Shown piece by piece: positions 1-8,963 of a stretch of 64,000 nt of DNA. Numbering within the stretch: the stretch's first letter is position 1; every line of letters starts with the position of its first letter. Source of the DNA: Myxococcota bacterium (GTDB taxonomy: Bacteria > Myxococcota_A > UBA796 > JAFGLY01); NCBI GenBank assembly GCA_024276675.1, contig JAJRWT010000029.1:62001-126000 (forward strand), read 5' to 3'. Made by a program: the position numbers and the translations under genes. The notes under the pieces were generated by a model, which saw nothing but the letters and a program-made list of their open reading frames with translations, was not told the origin of the DNA and did no database searches.

Positions 1-2
1 CC

Positions 3-476
3 GCGACGCTTCTGGTGTTTTCCATCCTTTCGGGATGCTGTGACTGCGAGGATACCCCCAACGACTCCACCGCCATCGTGGTCAACGAAACCGGCCAGGA
101 GGAATCCGACACCGACACCGACAGCGACACCGACACCGACGCCGACACCGACACCGACACGGACGCCGACCAGAGCCTGGTGGGCGGATGGGTGCGCACC
201 CTCAAGATCGACAAAGAAGTATACGGCCTTTCCTGGGCAGCGGAGGCCGACGGGACCTGCACGTTGAGGAGTTCTCTCGGCGGCAAGGTCGTGTCGTCCC
301 ATCCATGCGAGTACACTGCCCAGGACGGCGATTTCACCATGGACGATCCCACTTGCGCCACCGACGCGGGGCAGTACACCTACAAGGTCGCCTCGGGCAT
401 GGCCACCTTCGTACTGGTCCAGGACGACTGCGCCAGTCGAGCCATGGCCATGGAGGGCACCTGGGATCGCATCTGA
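3..476 (+). CDS. Putative lipoprotein with Asp/Thr-rich linker (5' end outside window)
   Basis: The reading frame is open from the left edge, so the true start lies upstream of the window. The visible N-terminus is the end of a signal peptide closing in a lipobox (ILSGC), which predicts cleavage and lipidation of the Cys. A GTG at 15 would remove most of the hydrophobic segment, so it is not a likely start. About 25 residues of alternating Asp, Thr, Ser and Ala follow, a flexible acidic linker like the one in the RCC1-repeat lipoprotein at 27.8 kb. The remaining ~100 residues contain several Cys and Trp and begin with a GGW pattern seen in small beta-rich lipocalin-like or META-like domains, but I do not recognise a family. 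A surface-exposed or periplasmic lipoprotein of unknown function is the safest reading. Confidence 0.7.
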   Translation, partial: ATLLVFSILSGCCDCEDTPNDSTAIVVNETGQEESDTDTDSDTDTDADTDTDTDADQSLVGGWVRTLKIDKEVYGLSWAAEADGTCTLRSSLGGKVVSSHPCEYTAQDGDFTMDDPTCATDAGQYTYKVASGMATFVLVQDDCASRAMAMEGTWDRI

Positions 477-708
477 CATCACATGGTACCCCGGGCCGTC
501 CCTCCTGGAGTCATGGGTCTCCGGGACAGCCAACCGGATCACGCCCTGCGATGGCAGGTTGGAGCTGCGCAGGAAGCCCACCGAATGACAGGATCCCTGG
601 GTTCGTGAGCCTTGTGGGGATTTTCTGCCCCACGGCAGACACAACAGGCGTATACTTGAACGGTCCACCGGGTCCCTTCGCGGGGGTTCTGACTTGAACG
701 AGGTTTCC

Positions 709-3700
709 ATGCACAAAGCAGTCTTCGGGTTCTTGCTCTCCATGCTGGCCCTGCAGGTCTCCTGCCGCATAGATGACGACAAGCTCGATTCAGGCCGCGA
801 CACCGGCACCAGTTTTTCCGACCGGGACGGCGACGGCTATCCCGACGCCGAGGACTGCGCCCCCGACGACCCCGACATCCACGAAAACGCAACCGAGATC
901 TGCGACGGCCAGGACAACGACTGCGACGGCGAGGTGGACGAAGGCGTCACCACCACCTACTATCTGGACTCCGACTCCGACAACTTCGGCGATGACTCCA
1001 CCACCGTCGATGGCTGCGAAAAACCCGAAGGCTACGTCCTCACCGGCAACGACTGCGACGACGACGACCCCACATCCTTTCCCGGTGCCACCGAGATCTG
1101 TGATGAAGCCGACAACGACTGCGACGGACTGGTGGACGAAGAACTCACTCTCACCTGGTACGCCGACACAGACGGCGACGGCTACGGAGACCCGTACAAC
1201 GCCCTGGAAAGCTGCGATCAGCCCACGGGCTACCTCGAGGACCAGCAGGACTGTGATGATACGGATCCAGAAATATTCCCGGAAGCAACCGAGATCTGCG
1301 ACGGTCTGGACAACGACTGCGACAAGCTGGTAGACGAAGGCGTCACCACCATCTTCTACGAGGACGCCGACGGCGACGGCTTCGGAAACGCGGACGCTCC
1401 GATTGAAGCCTGCGCTCTCACCGATGGCCTGTCCGACAACTCCCTGGACTGCGACGACACCAACTCCATCGTCAACCCCGACGCCACCGAGTACTGCAAC
1501 AACATCGACGACGACTGCGACGGCATCATCGACGAAAACGACGCGGCGGACGTCCTCACCTGGTACCGGGACTCCGACCTGGACGGCTTCGGTGATCCCC
1601 TCTCCTCCGTCATGAGCTGTGATCAGCCCAGCGGCTATGTCTCCAATCTCGACGACTGCGACGACACCGACGCCACCACCAGTCCCATCGCGACCGAGTA
1701 CTGCAACGGCAAGGACGACGACTGTGACGGCGAAGTGGACGAGGCATCCGCCGCCGACTCTTCCACCTGGTACATGGACCGTGACGCCGACTCCTGGGGC
1801 GACGAATCCACCACCACCATCGCCTGCGACGAGCCGACCGGATTCGTGGCCATCTACGGCGACTGCGACGACCTGGACTCCAGCATCCATCCCGGGGCCG
1901 ACGAATACTGCAACGGGGTCGACGACGACTGCGACGACACGGTAGACGAACCCGACGCCGTGGATGTGCTCACCTGGTTCCAGGATTCCGACGACGACGG
2001 CTACGGAGATCTCTCCTACAGTACCGAAGCCTGCGAGCAACCCAGCGGCTACGTGGCCGACTCCACCGACTGCGACGACAGCGACTCCAGCATCCATCCT
2101 GGAGCCGACGAATACTGCAACGGCATCGACGACGACTGTGACGGCGTAATCGACGAAAACAGCGCCCTGGACGCCCTCACCGGCTACCTGGACTTCGACG
2201 ACGACGGCTATGGCGATGCTTCCTCGCCCACGACGGCCTGCGAACTTCCCAGCGGCTACGTGGCCGACTCCACCGACTGCGACGACAGCGACTCCAGCAT
2301 CCATCCTGGAGCCGACGAATACTGCAACAATATCGACGACGACTGCGATGGCACAATAGACAACGATGCCATCGACCGTTCCACCTGGTACGCCGACTCC
2401 GACACGGACGGCTTCGGTGATCCCGACTCCGGCACCGAAGCCTGCGAGCAGCCCAGCGGCTACATAGCCGACTCCACCGACTGCGACGACGACGACCCCA
2501 CCAGCCATCCCGGTGGCATCGAGGTCTGCGACGGCGCCGACAACGACTGCAACGGCATCGTGGACGACGACCCCACCGACGGCGAGACCTGGTACGCCGA
2601 CTCCGACTCCGACGGAACCGGCGACGCCACCAACAGCAGCCTGGCCTGCGAGCAACCCGACGGCTTCGTCGACAACTCATGGGACTGCGACGACGACGAC
2701 CCCACCGAGCCGGTTGTAGCCAGCGCGGCGGACGGCACATCCACGAGTAGCGGCACACTGGCCGATCCGCTGGACAGCATACAGGCGGCCGTCGATGCTG
2801 CCGAATCATGTGTCATCGCCCTTGCCGGAACCTACGAAGAACAGGTGGTGCTGTCCGGCACCGAGTTGGATGTCTGGGGAGTGGATGGCTCCTCCGCCAC
2901 CATCATCGACCCCGACATGCCCGTTTGCGACTTCGCCAGTTGGGAACTCTGCGGACCAGCCGTCACGATTGCCAGCGGCTTCGGCGCTTCGCCCCAGCTC
3001 CACGGCTTCACCATCACCGGCGGGAGCGGATACGGCCAACACAGCACCACGTCCGAGACCTGCGTCGACTCCACGGCATCCGCATCCGGTGAAGACACCT
3101 GCACCATCGAAATATACGACTTCTGCGGTGGCGGTCTGTACATCAACGGCGACGATCCCGAACTTTCGGATCTGCTCATCACCGACAACGTACTCCCCGA
3201 GTACGCCCAGTTTGCCGACGGCGACTTCAGCCAGGTCTGGGTCTACAGCCACGGAGGCGGCATCTGCGCCGTTGACTCCTACCTCTCCATGGACTCCGTC
3301 ACCATGCTGGGCAACTTCGCCGACCAGGGTGGCGGCCTGTACGTCAGCGGCAGCGGCGCCCCCGCCATGACCCACTGCATCCTCAGCGACAACTCCGCCA
3401 CCGACGGTGGCGCCATTCTCCTGGACGACAGCTCCATGTCGCTGTCCAACACCATCTTCTCCTGCAACACCGCCAGCACCGACGCCGGGGCCATCTTCCT
3501 GGGATCCGGAAGTTCCGTCGCCCAAGTACAGAACAGTTCCTTCTACGGCGACCAGTCCGACCTTGGTGAAGCCCACGGAGCCGCCATCTACGGCGCTGAA
3601 GGCTCCACCATCTCCATCACGAGTTCCATCATCTACACCGACATTGCCGCCATGGCAGGCTACGGAGTGGGCAGCGGAACCTTCGACTACGACGACATCT

Positions 3701-3939
3701 TCAACGTCGCCGAATCCTCCTACACCCTGGGAGGAACCTTTTCCGCTGGCACAGGCGTCCTGACTTCCGATCCCCTCTTCCTGGCGGCGAGCTGCGACGG
3801 CGACCCGGACAACGACGACTTCCACCTGGCCGAGGGCAGCCCCGCAATCGACGCCGGCGACCCCGACTCCGCCTACAATGACGCCGACGGCAGCCGCAAC
3901 GACATGGGTGCCTACGGCGGGCCCGACGGTTCCTGGTGA
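709..3939 (+). CDS. MopE-type repeat lipoprotein with C-terminal parallel beta-helix
   Basis: The protein has 1076 residues. The ATG at 709 is preferred over the upstream TTG at 694 because GAGG lies 5-6 bases before it and it starts a clean lipoprotein signal ending in LQVSC. Residues ~45-660 hold nine tandem ~60-residue units, each with a Cys-containing D-N/D-D-C-D-G-x-V/I-D-E core and a W-Y-x-D-x-D-x-D-G-x-G-D strand. This is the MopE (copper-binding surface protein) repeat class, whose Asp clusters resemble calcium-binding loops. From about residue 670 the sequence changes to a Gly/Asn/Ser-rich right-handed beta-helix ending in a DPLF...GSPAIDAGD...DMGAYGGP block typical of such adhesins. 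Secretion to the outer surface and metal binding are inferred. The Asp-rich codons leave long open antisense frames that are shadows. Confidence 0.88.
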   Translation: MHKAVFGFLLSMLALQVSCRIDDDKLDSGRDTGTSFSDRDGDGYPDAEDCAPDDPDIHENATEICDGQDNDCDGEVDEGVTTTYYLDSDSDNFGDDSTTVDGCEKPEGYVLTGNDCDDDDPTSFPGATEICDEADNDCDGLVDEELTLTWYADTDGDGYGDPYNALESCDQPTGYLEDQQDCDDTDPEIFPEATEICDGLDNDCDKLVDEGVTTIFYEDADGDGFGNADAPIEACALTDGLSDNSLDCDDTNSIVNPDATEYCNNIDDDCDGIIDENDAADVLTWYRDSDLDGFGDPLSSVMSCDQPSGYVSNLDDCDDTDATTSPIATEYCNGKDDDCDGEVDEASAADSSTWYMDRDADSWGDESTTTIACDEPTGFVAIYGDCDDLDSSIHPGADEYCNGVDDDCDDTVDEPDAVDVLTWFQDSDDDGYGDLSYSTEACEQPSGYVADSTDCDDSDSSIHPGADEYCNGIDDDCDGVIDENSALDALTGYLDFDDDGYGDASSPTTACELPSGYVADSTDCDDSDSSIHPGADEYCNNIDDDCDGTIDNDAIDRSTWYADSDTDGFGDPDSGTEACEQPSGYIADSTDCDDDDPTSHPGGIEVCDGADNDCNGIVDDDPTDGETWYADSDSDGTGDATNSSLACEQPDGFVDNSWDCDDDDPTEPVVASAADGTSTSSGTLADPLDSIQAAVDAAESCVIALAGTYEEQVVLSGTELDVWGVDGSSATIIDPDMPVCDFASWELCGPAVTIASGFGASPQLHGFTITGGSGYGQHSTTSETCVDSTASASGEDTCTIEIYDFCGGGLYINGDDPELSDLLITDNVLPEYAQFADGDFSQVWVYSHGGGICAVDSYLSMDSVTMLGNFADQGGGLYVSGSGAPAMTHCILSDNSATDGGAILLDDSSMSLSNTIFSCNTASTDAGAIFLGSGSSVAQVQNSSFYGDQSDLGEAHGAAIYGAEGSTISITSSIIYTDIAAMAGYGVGSGTFDYDDIFNVAESSYTLGGTFSAGTGVLTSDPLFLAASCDGDPDNDDFHLAEGSPAIDAGDPDSAYNDADGSRNDMGAYGGPDGSW

Positions 3940-4119
3940 TGCGCTCGGGCCGGCGGCAAGGGTGGGCTGGCTGAAACCTGACAAGCTCCCCGGATGACAT
4001 ACCGTCCTCGGTGTTTCCTGGTGCCCAGGTGTTGACAGCCCATGCGACATGAAAGAAACCTCCCGCCGGGCTATCGTTGAGACAGCTACCAACCTTCGTT
4101 CTACATCATGGAGTTCATC

Positions 4120-4902
4120 GTGCGTCCTGAACACTTCTGCGCACTGGCGGCCCTGTGCTACCTCGCGGCATGCAACGACCCCTCCGACGATTTCTCCCTC
4201 CCAGCCGAGCAGCCCCCGGCCCAGCAGGGGCCACAGATCGGCGGGTTCCCGGCCGACCAGGGTGACGGAAGCGGTGAATCCGGCTTGTGCAGCCCCACCC
4301 CCATCTCCTCGGAAGCCTGGCAGCTCGAAGCGGGCAAGGGTGTGGAGATCTCCGGCGTCCTGACTTTCGACGACTATTCCAGCGGACAGGTGCTGCTGGA
4401 GGTCCTCAGCCCGGCGGACCAGGACTCTCCCAGAGTGCTCTACCACCTGGTTTGTCGTGATATCGGCCCTTTCAAGGCAGAGCTGCCGCCCGGTTTCGAC
4501 CAGGTGGTCCTGGTGGCATACATCGATGAAAACGGCGACGGCCCCTCGAAAGGCGAACCCGCCGGCCGCACGGAAAAACCCATCGAACTCAAGGGAAGTT
4601 CCCTGGAGGGCATCGAGATCCCCATTCAGAGCAGCCCGGATCTTGGCCCCTACTCCGTCGAAAAGATCGCCCCCCCCGTGCCCCGGCCGGCGGATGCCAA
4701 CCTGTCCGGCCCCGTGGACGGGCCCATTTCCACTGGGGGCGAAGGAGAACCAGCGGGCTCCGGGAACACTCCGCCCGTGGCCGAGGACGAGCCTCCCCAA
4801 CCCGGGTCAGGAGCGGCCCCTCCAACGGAACTCCCGGGAGCACAGTCCGACGAGCCGCCTCTTCCCGACGATGCGGGCACGGCGCAGAACCCCGGTGAAT
4901 AG
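4120..4902 (+). CDS. Hypothetical lipoprotein with Pro-rich C-terminal tail
   Basis: A GTG at 4120 is chosen over the ATG at 4108. GGAG sits six bases upstream of the GTG, and the shorter product starts with Arg-Pro rather than an acidic Met-Glu segment. The signal peptide ends in LAAC, a lipobox, and is followed by an Asp/Ser/Pro linker. Residues ~60-170 form a probable beta-sandwich containing the pattern VVLVAYIDENGDGPSKGEP, which recalls DUF2141 or carboxypeptidase-regulatory-like domains of envelope proteins. The last ~90 residues are rich in Pro, Gly, Glu and Ser and are probably disordered. The length with this start is 260 residues. No enzymatic motif is visible, so only an envelope-attached role can be proposed. 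Confidence 0.72.
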   Translation: MRPEHFCALAALCYLAACNDPSDDFSLPAEQPPAQQGPQIGGFPADQGDGSGESGLCSPTPISSEAWQLEAGKGVEISGVLTFDDYSSGQVLLEVLSPADQDSPRVLYHLVCRDIGPFKAELPPGFDQVVLVAYIDENGDGPSKGEPAGRTEKPIELKGSSLEGIEIPIQSSPDLGPYSVEKIAPPVPRPADANLSGPVDGPISTGGEGEPAGSGNTPPVAEDEPPQPGSGAAPPTELPGAQSDEPPLPDDAGTAQNPGE

Positions 4903-5100
4903 CACCGAAGAGCAGGCAGGCTGGACGCCCACAGTGGATCCAGCTTCCTGGCATGGCGTTTGAGGTTCTTCGCAGACGGAACCACGTGGTAGCTCACGCA
5001 GTGGCGCTACCTGCCGTTTCCGGAGCTGGTTCATCCGCTGATGCCTGTATGACCTGCCCGCTCCCGGCGCCAATGCATCTTCGAGCTGACTGAGGCAGAC

Positions 5101-5637
5101 TCAGGCAGACGAGGCCCCACCTGCGTCATCCGGGCTAGGGCCACCCCGTGAGCGCCAGGTGTCCTGGAACCTGCGAAGTGCCGCCTCCTGCCCAGGTGTT
5201 TCCACGGAGCCTGGGCGAAGCAGGCGAATGGTCCCGATGGCCTGCGCCGCCGACAGGCCCCTGGAGATCTCGCAAGCCGCCAGTCCCGTCCCGGTTCGGC
5301 CCAGGCCGGCCCGGCAGTGCAGCACCACGGGCTTCCCGGAATCAACGGAGTCGCGCACCCGCAGCACCAGCTCCAGGAGCTGCTGCTGGCCGGGAGGCGA
5401 AAAATCAGGCACCGGTAGGTGCAACCAGCTCAAGCCATGCTTGTGCAATGTGGCTGGTGGAAGAGGCTCCCGGGCCAACGTGACCACCAGCGCGATGCCC
5501 AGGCGGCGCAACGCCTCCAGGTCGCTGTCCAGGGAACGAAGTGTTCCCGGCCTGGCCATGCCCGCAAGCCGGTGGGGCCAGACCCAGGAAAAACCCTGTA
5601 CCAACGCAGGCCGAGGGCCCACACTGTCACCGGACAC
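5101..5637 (-). CDS. Dual-specificity / tyrosine-type protein phosphatase
   Basis: This 178-residue protein carries the cysteine-phosphatase signature HCRAGLGRTGT (C108 nucleophile, R114 phosphate-binding Arg) and an upstream general-acid loop PDFSPP with D78. These are hallmarks of the dual-specificity phosphatase family, which hydrolyses phospho-Tyr/Ser/Thr or related phosphoesters. The start is a GTG at 5637 that overlaps the end of the isochorismatase-like gene by 11 bases, so the two are probably translationally coupled. It is the last gene of a minus-strand operon that begins near 10258. No signal peptide is seen, so a cytoplasmic location is expected. The substrate cannot be told from sequence. 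Confidence 0.86.
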   Translation of the reverse strand: MSGDSVGPRPALVQGFSWVWPHRLAGMARPGTLRSLDSDLEALRRLGIALVVTLAREPLPPATLHKHGLSWLHLPVPDFSPPGQQQLLELVLRVRDSVDSGKPVVLHCRAGLGRTGTGLAACEISRGLSAAQAIGTIRLLRPGSVETPGQEAALRRFQDTWRSRGGPSPDDAGGASSA

Positions 5638-6190
5638 CCTTCACCAGGGACAAAATGCGCTTGAACATGGGGTGGTCCCCTCCCTTCATCCACTCGTAGA
5701 CCACCGACTCCCAGGTGCCCAGCAGGGCACCCGCCGCCTTGAGGCGCTCGATGGCCATGTCGTGGTCGTTTCTCCCCCTGGCGGTCACGCAATCGGTCAT
5801 CACCACCACGCCCATGCCACGTTCCAGAGCCTGAAGGCCCGTCTGCAAGATACAGATGTGGGTTTCAGTCCCCAACAGGTAGAGCACGCCACGCCCGTGC
5901 TCCTGGATGGCCTTTTCGAAGGCCGGTTCCCCGAAGCAGCCAAAGGCCAGCTTGGGAATGGGCGTCAACCTCCACAGGACGTCGGCCAGGGGCCTCAGGG
6001 TGGGGCCGAAGACCCTGGGATAGTGCTCCGTCCAGACCACCGGAACGTCCAGGATCCGGGTGGCCTTGATGAAACGCACGGCCTTGTCCAGGCGGGCATC
6101 TCCGTCGAAGACGGTGGAATAGTGGTTCTTCTGGATGTCTACCAGGGCCACGACGGCGTTGGCGGGATCCAGCGACTGGGTGGTGTTCAT
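5627..6190 (-). CDS. Isochorismatase-family cysteine hydrolase
   Basis: The ATG at 6190 starts a 187-residue protein of typical isochorismatase-superfamily length, with GGAG upstream. The frame extends further upstream, but that part codes for the tail of the preceding protein in another frame. The catalytic triad is visible: D18 in VALVDIQ, K80 in PIPKLAFG and C113 in GTETHICILQT. Members hydrolyse amides or vinyl ethers, such as nicotinamide, N-carbamoyl compounds or isochorismate; the closest general class is YcaC/nicotinamidase-like, and the substrate is unknown. The start codon overlaps the stop of the thrombospondin-repeat gene as ATGA, and its own end overlaps the phosphatase gene, showing tight operon coupling. 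No export signal is present. Confidence 0.88.
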   Translation of the reverse strand: MNTTQSLDPANAVVALVDIQKNHYSTVFDGDARLDKAVRFIKATRILDVPVVWTEHYPRVFGPTLRPLADVLWRLTPIPKLAFGCFGEPAFEKAIQEHGRGVLYLLGTETHICILQTGLQALERGMGVVVMTDCVTARGRNDHDMAIERLKAAGALLGTWESVVYEWMKGGDHPMFKRILSLVKGVR

Positions 6191-7470
6191 GTGGGCTCTC
6201 CGGGATGTGGTCCTGTTTTCGAAAAATGCCGCCACGGAGCACGGGCAGGTGCAACGTTTCGCGGGTTGGACCCCGAACGTCGCCTCCTGCGCCAGCCCCA
6301 TGGCAGGAGCACGATGGGGTAGATGAGAATATTGGACGAGGTTTCCTGGCACCGGCTACCGGCCCCCACCAGGGCGCGGTCGGGTTCGCAGAGATCCCCG
6401 TACAGGTCTCCATCCTCGTTGCCCTGCATCGAGTTGTATGTGTCGGGGCAGTTGTCGCAGATGTCGCCCACTCCGTCGTGGTCGGAGTCCTCTTGCAGGC
6501 TGTTGGAGTCAAGCAGGCAATTGTCGCACGAATCCCCGATGTTGTCGCCGTCCTGGTCCGCCTGGTCCGAGTTGCCGATGTAGGGGCAGTTGTCGCACAG
6601 GTCCCCCACACCGTCCCAATCGTAGTCGTGCCAGCTCCGTTCGAAGAGGTCGGGGCAGAGATCACAGGCGTTCCCGAAGCCGTCGCCGTCGGAATCTTCC
6701 TGGTTGGGGTTGTAGTCCTGCTGGCAGTTGTCACAGAGATCCCCGACTCCATCCCCATCCCGGTCGTCCTGGCTCTGGTTGGCAAGGGTGGGGCAGTTGT
6801 CGCAGATATCGCCCAGGCCGTCCGCGTCGGCGTCGGACTGGTCCTGGCTGGCCCACAGTGGGCAGTTGTCGCAGTCGTCGCCAATGCCATCACCGTCGGA
6901 GTCGGTGCTGCTGTTCCAGGCCAGGTAGGGGCAGTTGTCGCACTCGTCGCCGATGCCATCACCGTCGGAGTCCACCTGGTCGGGGTTGTAGTCCAGGGGG
7001 CAGTTGTCGCACTCGTCGCCAAGAGAGTCGGTGTCGTTGTTCAACTGGTCGGGATTATAGACAGAGATACAGTTGTCGCAGGGATCTCCCCAATCATCGC
7101 AGTCCTGATCCGTTTGATCAGGATTGTAGATATCGGGGCAGTTGTCGCATTTCAGCAACACTATCAGCCATGGGTCTTCCAGGCCATAGGGTAGTTCCAG
7201 GGTGCCATACGAAAACCCATCGCCGTCGGCATCCAGCTCCGATACCGGTACGGTGCAACCGTAGGAGGTGTAGTCGAAGTAGTAGTCGGCGTTGGGCCAG
7301 GGTACGCCATAGGGGTCGGTGTTGGCCGCGCAGTAGGGATCGGATGTGTCGATTGCCTGTTCCTGGAGGACATCGATGGTGTTGCAGTTGAGATCCTGGC
7401 TCAGGGAAGTCTGGCAGACCGCGGCGTGGAGGCTCGCCACAACGAGCAACGGAAGCATGACGATGGTCAT
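6187..7470 (-). CDS. Thrombospondin type 3 repeat secreted protein
   Basis: The protein has 427 residues. It starts with a signal peptide (hydrophobic residues 3-17) and then carries eleven tandem thrombospondin type 3 calcium-binding units of the form CDNCPxxxNPDQxDxDGxGD between about residues 100 and 370. Such units bind many calcium ions and form stiff surface stalks in Myxococcota and Planctomycetes. The C-terminus has a Cys followed by a short hydrophobic stretch (ILIYPIVLLPWGW) and five Arg, which looks like a diverged GlyGly/MYXO-CTERM sorting signal. The frame, however, continues 29 residues past the Arg cluster into the start of the next gene. Both ends overlap neighbours as ATGA (OmpA-like gene upstream, hydrolase downstream). 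Confidence 0.85.
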   Translation of the reverse strand: MTIVMLPLLVVASLHAAVCQTSLSQDLNCNTIDVLQEQAIDTSDPYCAANTDPYGVPWPNADYYFDYTSYGCTVPVSELDADGDGFSYGTLELPYGLEDPWLIVLLKCDNCPDIYNPDQTDQDCDDWGDPCDNCISVYNPDQLNNDTDSLGDECDNCPLDYNPDQVDSDGDGIGDECDNCPYLAWNSSTDSDGDGIGDDCDNCPLWASQDQSDADADGLGDICDNCPTLANQSQDDRDGDGVGDLCDNCQQDYNPNQEDSDGDGFGNACDLCPDLFERSWHDYDWDGVGDLCDNCPYIGNSDQADQDGDNIGDSCDNCLLDSNSLQEDSDHDGVGDICDNCPDTYNSMQGNEDGDLYGDLCEPDRALVGAGSRCQETSSNILIYPIVLLPWGWRRRRRSGSNPRNVAPARAPWRHFSKTGPHPGEPT

Positions 7471-8963
7471 TTTCCCTCCGGGGCGCCATGGCCGGAATCA
7501 GGTGGATCGGCTGGATCCGTTGGTTCCGGCTGCGATTCGGGCTGTACCGCCTTTCCTGACCACGGGAGTTGTACCGGCTCGTATCGAGGCAAGGGTTCCA
7601 GGGGATCCAGTTGGTGCAGTATCTGAAAGACCACTCGCCGGTTCATGGCCAGGCTCTGCTCATCCATGCCCTGTGCCACAGGGCTGATTTCACCCATTCC
7701 GCGATAGGACAGGCGTGCCGGATGGACCCCGGCCTGTATGAGTGCATCGTAGATGGCGCGAGCCCGGCTGGTGGACAGGGCGTAGTTGTAGTCGTAGTCG
7801 CCTTCTTCGCTGGCATGACCTTCAACCAGGATCTGGTCGATGCGGGGGTTCTGGTTCAGGAGTTCCGCAACCGCCAACAGGGTGGGCCTGGATTCTGGCA
7901 GTATGCGGGAGGTGTCTACCTGGAACTGGATTGGCTTGCGAACTTGAATCCACTCCTCTTGCAGGCGCGCCAGCTCACCGTCCTGCCACGGTGCGTGCAC
8001 GACAACGGCCTCATGCTCATCCTGGCGGGTGGGTCGCTGAAGCGAGTCCATGTTCATGAGGACCAGGTACTGCTGCCGAAGAGCCGAAGGTTCACGGATC
8101 ATGAAGTTCATGGAGACCAGCACCCTGAACTGGCTGGTACCGTACCCGTAGGTCAAACCCTTGCCGACACCCAGGTCGATGCCAGCCCTGTCACCGGCGG
8201 GAAACCGGCAACCGAACAGCAGCTCGGTGGCGTTTTCACCGCCCCTGGCGCTGAGGCTGGCAAGTGAAGCCCTGTGCAGCATGGTGGCCACCAGCGACAC
8301 GCGCTCGGGCCACACCCAGTGGCGCAGGCCCACACCCAGGTCCATCTCGGGACCTATGACGAGATCCTCTTCCAGGACGGTGGTGGACCGGGCGGTAACC
8401 GAGAGATCCAGGAGCAGCTCGTAGGCTTTGCTCCCCAGAGAGCCCAGCAACCCGGCGCTGGGACGTACACCTGTCTCGCCCATGAAGGCAGCCTGGGTTC
8501 CGGCGGGAAACCGCAGGTCAGCCTGGAGCCCCACCGAGACGGCCGTGGAGTCCAGCATGACCAACCTGCCTCCGACGCTGGGATCACCGGTTCCGACGCC
8601 ATCGTATCCAAGGTAGTTGATGTCTCCTCCCCACTGGGCATAGAGGGGCAGCACCGCACGCAAGGAGAAACGCCTGTCGATGTCGTGGACCAGCCCCAGC
8701 CACGTGGCCTGGCGGTTGCTTATGACGGCGCCGACTTCTTCCCCTTCTTCGTAGAGGATGAGGGGATCACGTTCGTATTGGAGCAACATCCCCATGCGGG
8801 TAACGCCGGCTTCCAGCCTGGCGCTGTCCAGGCCTGGTGAAGAATCCAGGGAAAAAGTGGGGCGTAGCAGCTCCACGTCGAAGGAATAGCCCTGGGCCCG
8901 GGCAGGCTGGGGATGCGTGGCCAGGAGGATGCCCACAGCGGCAAGAAACAGGCGGTTCATCAT
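7467..8963 (-). CDS. Outer-membrane protein with C-terminal OmpA domain
   Basis: The predicted protein is 498 residues. It begins at the first of two adjacent ATG codons, whose A is shared with the stop of the upstream gene (TGATG). A signal peptide ends near ARAQG. Residues ~25-310 alternate polar and aromatic strands with repeated Gly, consistent with a beta-barrel. Residues ~345-455 form an OmpA/MotB peptidoglycan-binding domain with VDTSRILPESRP, ILVEGHASEEGD, ALSTSRARAIYDALI and LSYRGMGE; the usual NxxLSxxRA motif appears as YALSTSRA. The tail is Pro-rich. The family links the outer membrane to peptidoglycan. The gene overlaps the thrombospondin-repeat gene by four bases, so the barrel may support display or anchoring of that calcium-binding stalk. 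Confidence 0.87.
   Translation of the reverse strand: MMNRLFLAAVGILLATHPQPARAQGYSFDVELLRPTFSLDSSPGLDSARLEAGVTRMGMLLQYERDPLILYEEGEEVGAVISNRQATWLGLVHDIDRRFSLRAVLPLYAQWGGDINYLGYDGVGTGDPSVGGRLVMLDSTAVSVGLQADLRFPAGTQAAFMGETGVRPSAGLLGSLGSKAYELLLDLSVTARSTTVLEEDLVIGPEMDLGVGLRHWVWPERVSLVATMLHRASLASLSARGGENATELLFGCRFPAGDRAGIDLGVGKGLTYGYGTSQFRVLVSMNFMIREPSALRQQYLVLMNMDSLQRPTRQDEHEAVVVHAPWQDGELARLQEEWIQVRKPIQFQVDTSRILPESRPTLLAVAELLNQNPRIDQILVEGHASEEGDYDYNYALSTSRARAIYDALIQAGVHPARLSYRGMGEISPVAQGMDEQSLAMNRRVVFQILHQLDPLEPLPRYEPVQLPWSGKAVQPESQPEPTDPADPPDSGHGAPEGK

Noticed and set aside
790..2655. Long antisense frame (621 codons) opposite the MopE gene
   Set aside because: It is a mirror of the GAC/GAC-rich repeat codons; its Val/Gly-rich translation has no signal or start site. 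Similar frames at 2806-4800 and 39842-41287 were rejected for the same reason.
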